Part shown: piece by piece, positions 62,897 through 64,000 of the stretch | Numbering within the stretch: position 1 is the first letter of the stretch | Layout: each line of letters opens with the position of its first letter | Origin: Arthrobacter sp. SW1 | Lineage (GTDB): Bacteria; Actinomycetota; Actinomycetes; Actinomycetales; Micrococcaceae | DNA length: 64,000 bases | Assembly: GCF_001766675.1 (NCBI RefSeq) | Contig: NZ_MJLT01000001.1 | Coordinates: 372,001 to 436,000 of the forward strand | Direction of reading: 5' to 3' | Made by a program: the position numbers and the translations under genes | The notes under the pieces: generated by a model | What the model was told of the DNA's origin: nothing | Database searches by the model: none | Seen by the model: the letters and a program-made list of their open reading frames with translations, nothing else

Positions 62897-63885
62897 GCCT
62901 TGCCTGCCTTGCTGGTGTTGCGCTTGTTTCCGGCAGCCCGGCGTCCGCGCAGCCGCGGGTCGTTGAGGTCGTTCATGCTTTCGCCCACCAGGGTCAGGCC
63001 CAGGACGGTCAGGACGATCGCGACGCCGGGGAACACGCCCGTCCACCAGATGCCGGAGGATGCGTCTGCGAGCGCCTTGTTGAGGTCGAAGCCCCATTCC
63101 GAAGCCGAGGTCGGTTCGATGCCGAAGCCCAGGAAGCCGAGGCCGGCCAGGGTCAGGATCGCTTCGGAGGCGTTGAGCGTGAAGATCAGCGGCAGGGTGC
63201 GGGTGGCGTTCTTGAAGATGTGCCGGCCCATGATACGCCAGCTGGAGGCACCGACCACCATGGCCGATTCCACGAACGGTTCGGCCTTGAGCCGGATCGT
63301 TTCGGCCCGGATGACCCGGAAGTACTGCGGCACGAACACCACGGTGATGGAGAACGCGCAGGCCAGGATACCGCCCCAGAAGCTGGACTGGCCGCGGCTG
63401 ATGACGATCGACATCACAATGGCCAGCAGCAGGGACGGGAAGGCGTAGATGGCGTCCGCGATGACCACGAGGATCCTGTCCAGCCAGCCGCCGAAGTACC
63501 CGCTGAGCAGGCCGAGCGCCACACCCACGAAGAGGGACATGGCCACGGACACCACAATCACGATCGCCGCGGTCTGGGAACCCCACAGCACGCGGGACAG
63601 CACGTCGTAGCCGCCCACGGTGGTCCCCCACAGGTGCTTCCCGCCCGGGGCCGCCTGGGCAGGGAAGGTACCGTCGGCGTCGGAAATCTGCGCGAAGCCG
63701 AACGGGGCGATCAACGGGGCGAACAGCGCCGCAAGCAGGAAGAGGCCGGTCAGGGCGGTACCGATAAGCAGCATGGTCCGCTGCAGTCCGACGCTCTGCC
63801 GGATATGCGAAGCCACAGGTAAGCGGTCCAGCAGCGGAGCCTTGCGGGGCGCGGGCGGCAGGGCCGCCGTCGTCGTGTCACTCAT
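62893..63885 (-). CDS. oligopeptide/dipeptide ABC transporter permease (DppC type)
   Basis: The 330-residue permease has the OppC N-terminal domain, six helices and the EAA loop region (ESAMVVGASSWRIMGRHIFKNA, cited in part) that contacts the ATPase. GTTVGGYDVLSRVLWGSQ is the usual DppC pattern. GAGG lies about 5 nt before the ATG, which shares one base with the stop of the upstream permease gene. Confidence 0.93.
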   Translation of the reverse strand: MSDTTTAALPPAPRKAPLLDRLPVASHIRQSVGLQRTMLLIGTALTGLFLLAALFAPLIAPFGFAQISDADGTFPAQAAPGGKHLWGTTVGGYDVLSRVLWGSQTAAIVIVVSVAMSLFVGVALGLLSGYFGGWLDRILVVIADAIYAFPSLLLAIVMSIVISRGQSSFWGGILACAFSITVVFVPQYFRVIRAETIRLKAEPFVESAMVVGASSWRIMGRHIFKNATRTLPLIFTLNASEAILTLAGLGFLGFGIEPTSASEWGFDLNKALADASSGIWWTGVFPGVAIVLTVLGLTLVGESMNDLNDPRLRGRRAAGNKRNTSKAGKA

Positions 63886-64000
63886 CAGTACCTCACCCTC
63901 GGGTCGATGACCGCGGCGAGGATGTCCACCACGAAGTTGGTGAAGGCTACGATCACGGCCAGCAGCATCACAATGCCCTGCACGGCCACGAAGTCGCGGG
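63885..64000 (-). CDS. oligopeptide ABC transporter permease (DppB type), C-terminal fragment
   Basis: Only the last 38 residues are in the window: a hydrophobic helix (FVAVQGIVMLLAVIVAFTNF) and the ending VDILAAVIDPRVRY, which is the conserved C-terminus of DppB-type permeases. Its stop TGA shares the A with the ATG of the DppC-type gene. The substrate-binding protein gene would be expected upstream, outside the window. Confidence 0.88.
   Translation of the reverse strand, partial: RDFVAVQGIVMLLAVIVAFTNFVVDILAAVIDPRVRY

Overview
The window is high-GC DNA with dense, overlapping reading frames, and its gene set (WhiB, PdtaS-type kinase, MtrA-MtrB-LpqB, LGFP-repeat muramidase, GlfT2, Rv3235 family, the very large NAD-glutamate dehydrogenase) points to an actinobacterium. 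An Arthrobacter-like member of the Micrococcaceae is the best guess. That placement comes from gene content and my knowledge of the families, not from a database search. I saw no rRNA, tRNA, CRISPR array, insertion sequence or phage gene.

Layout. (1) 1-3455, minus strand: part of a tad/Flp pilus locus (tadA, tadB, tadC, a small pilin-like protein, the start of a TadE-like protein). (2) 3749-6199: a secreted GH25 muramidase with eight LGFP-type repeats, three of which were duplicated as a block. (3) 6190-21555: a surface-glycan locus. It holds a multi-spanning membrane protein, a flippase and a full set of genes for a CMP-legionaminic-acid-type nonulosonic acid (aminotransferase, 4,6-dehydratase, CBS-nucleotidyltransferase, hydrolysing 2-epimerase, NeuB-type synthase, NeuD-type acetyltransferase, divergent CMP-sugar synthetase), then an unassigned candidate transferase, two family-2 glycosyltransferases, a DUF2304 protein and a DUF6541-like membrane protein. 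(4) 21632-29800: an orphan FecB-like lipoprotein, an acyltransferase with SGNH domain, and a galactofuran module (Wzt and Wzm ABC exporter, GlfT2-like transferase, UDP-galactopyranose mutase). (5) 29937-41728: a small membrane protein, whiB, pdtaS, NAD-glutamate dehydrogenase, a second pilus-associated locus (TadZ/CpaE-like ATPase, CpaB-like SAF protein, divergent excisionase-type HTH protein), a LysM protein and an Rv3235-family protein. (6) 41883-52310, minus strand: secA, a YcaQ-like DNA glycosylase, hpf, comF, lpqB, mtrB, mtrA, an order known from actinobacteria including Mycobacterium tuberculosis. (7) 52470-58743, plus strand: a tightly overlapping operon of a membrane protein, DUF4129, DUF4350, MoxR ATPase, DUF58 and DUF4166 proteins. 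(8) 58760-64000: a cysteine-free MetE-like protein with chorismate mutase, an F420-dependent-reductase-type protein, an intergenic nested inverted repeat, and an oligopeptide ABC transporter (fused ATPase, permease, end of a second permease).

The leg operon makes an activated nonulosonic acid that the flippase, the nearby glycosyltransferases and the unassigned protein at 16165-17211 could place in a surface glycan. The glf-glfT2-wzm-wzt genes would make and export a galactofuran, which the acyltransferase could decorate. Many genes are coupled by 1-8 bp stop/start overlaps. Several genes without a good ribosome-binding site have a -10-like hexamer exactly 6 nt before the start codon, which suggests leaderless mRNAs. 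Strong inverted repeats serve as terminators between convergent genes at 21568, 30940 and 41809.
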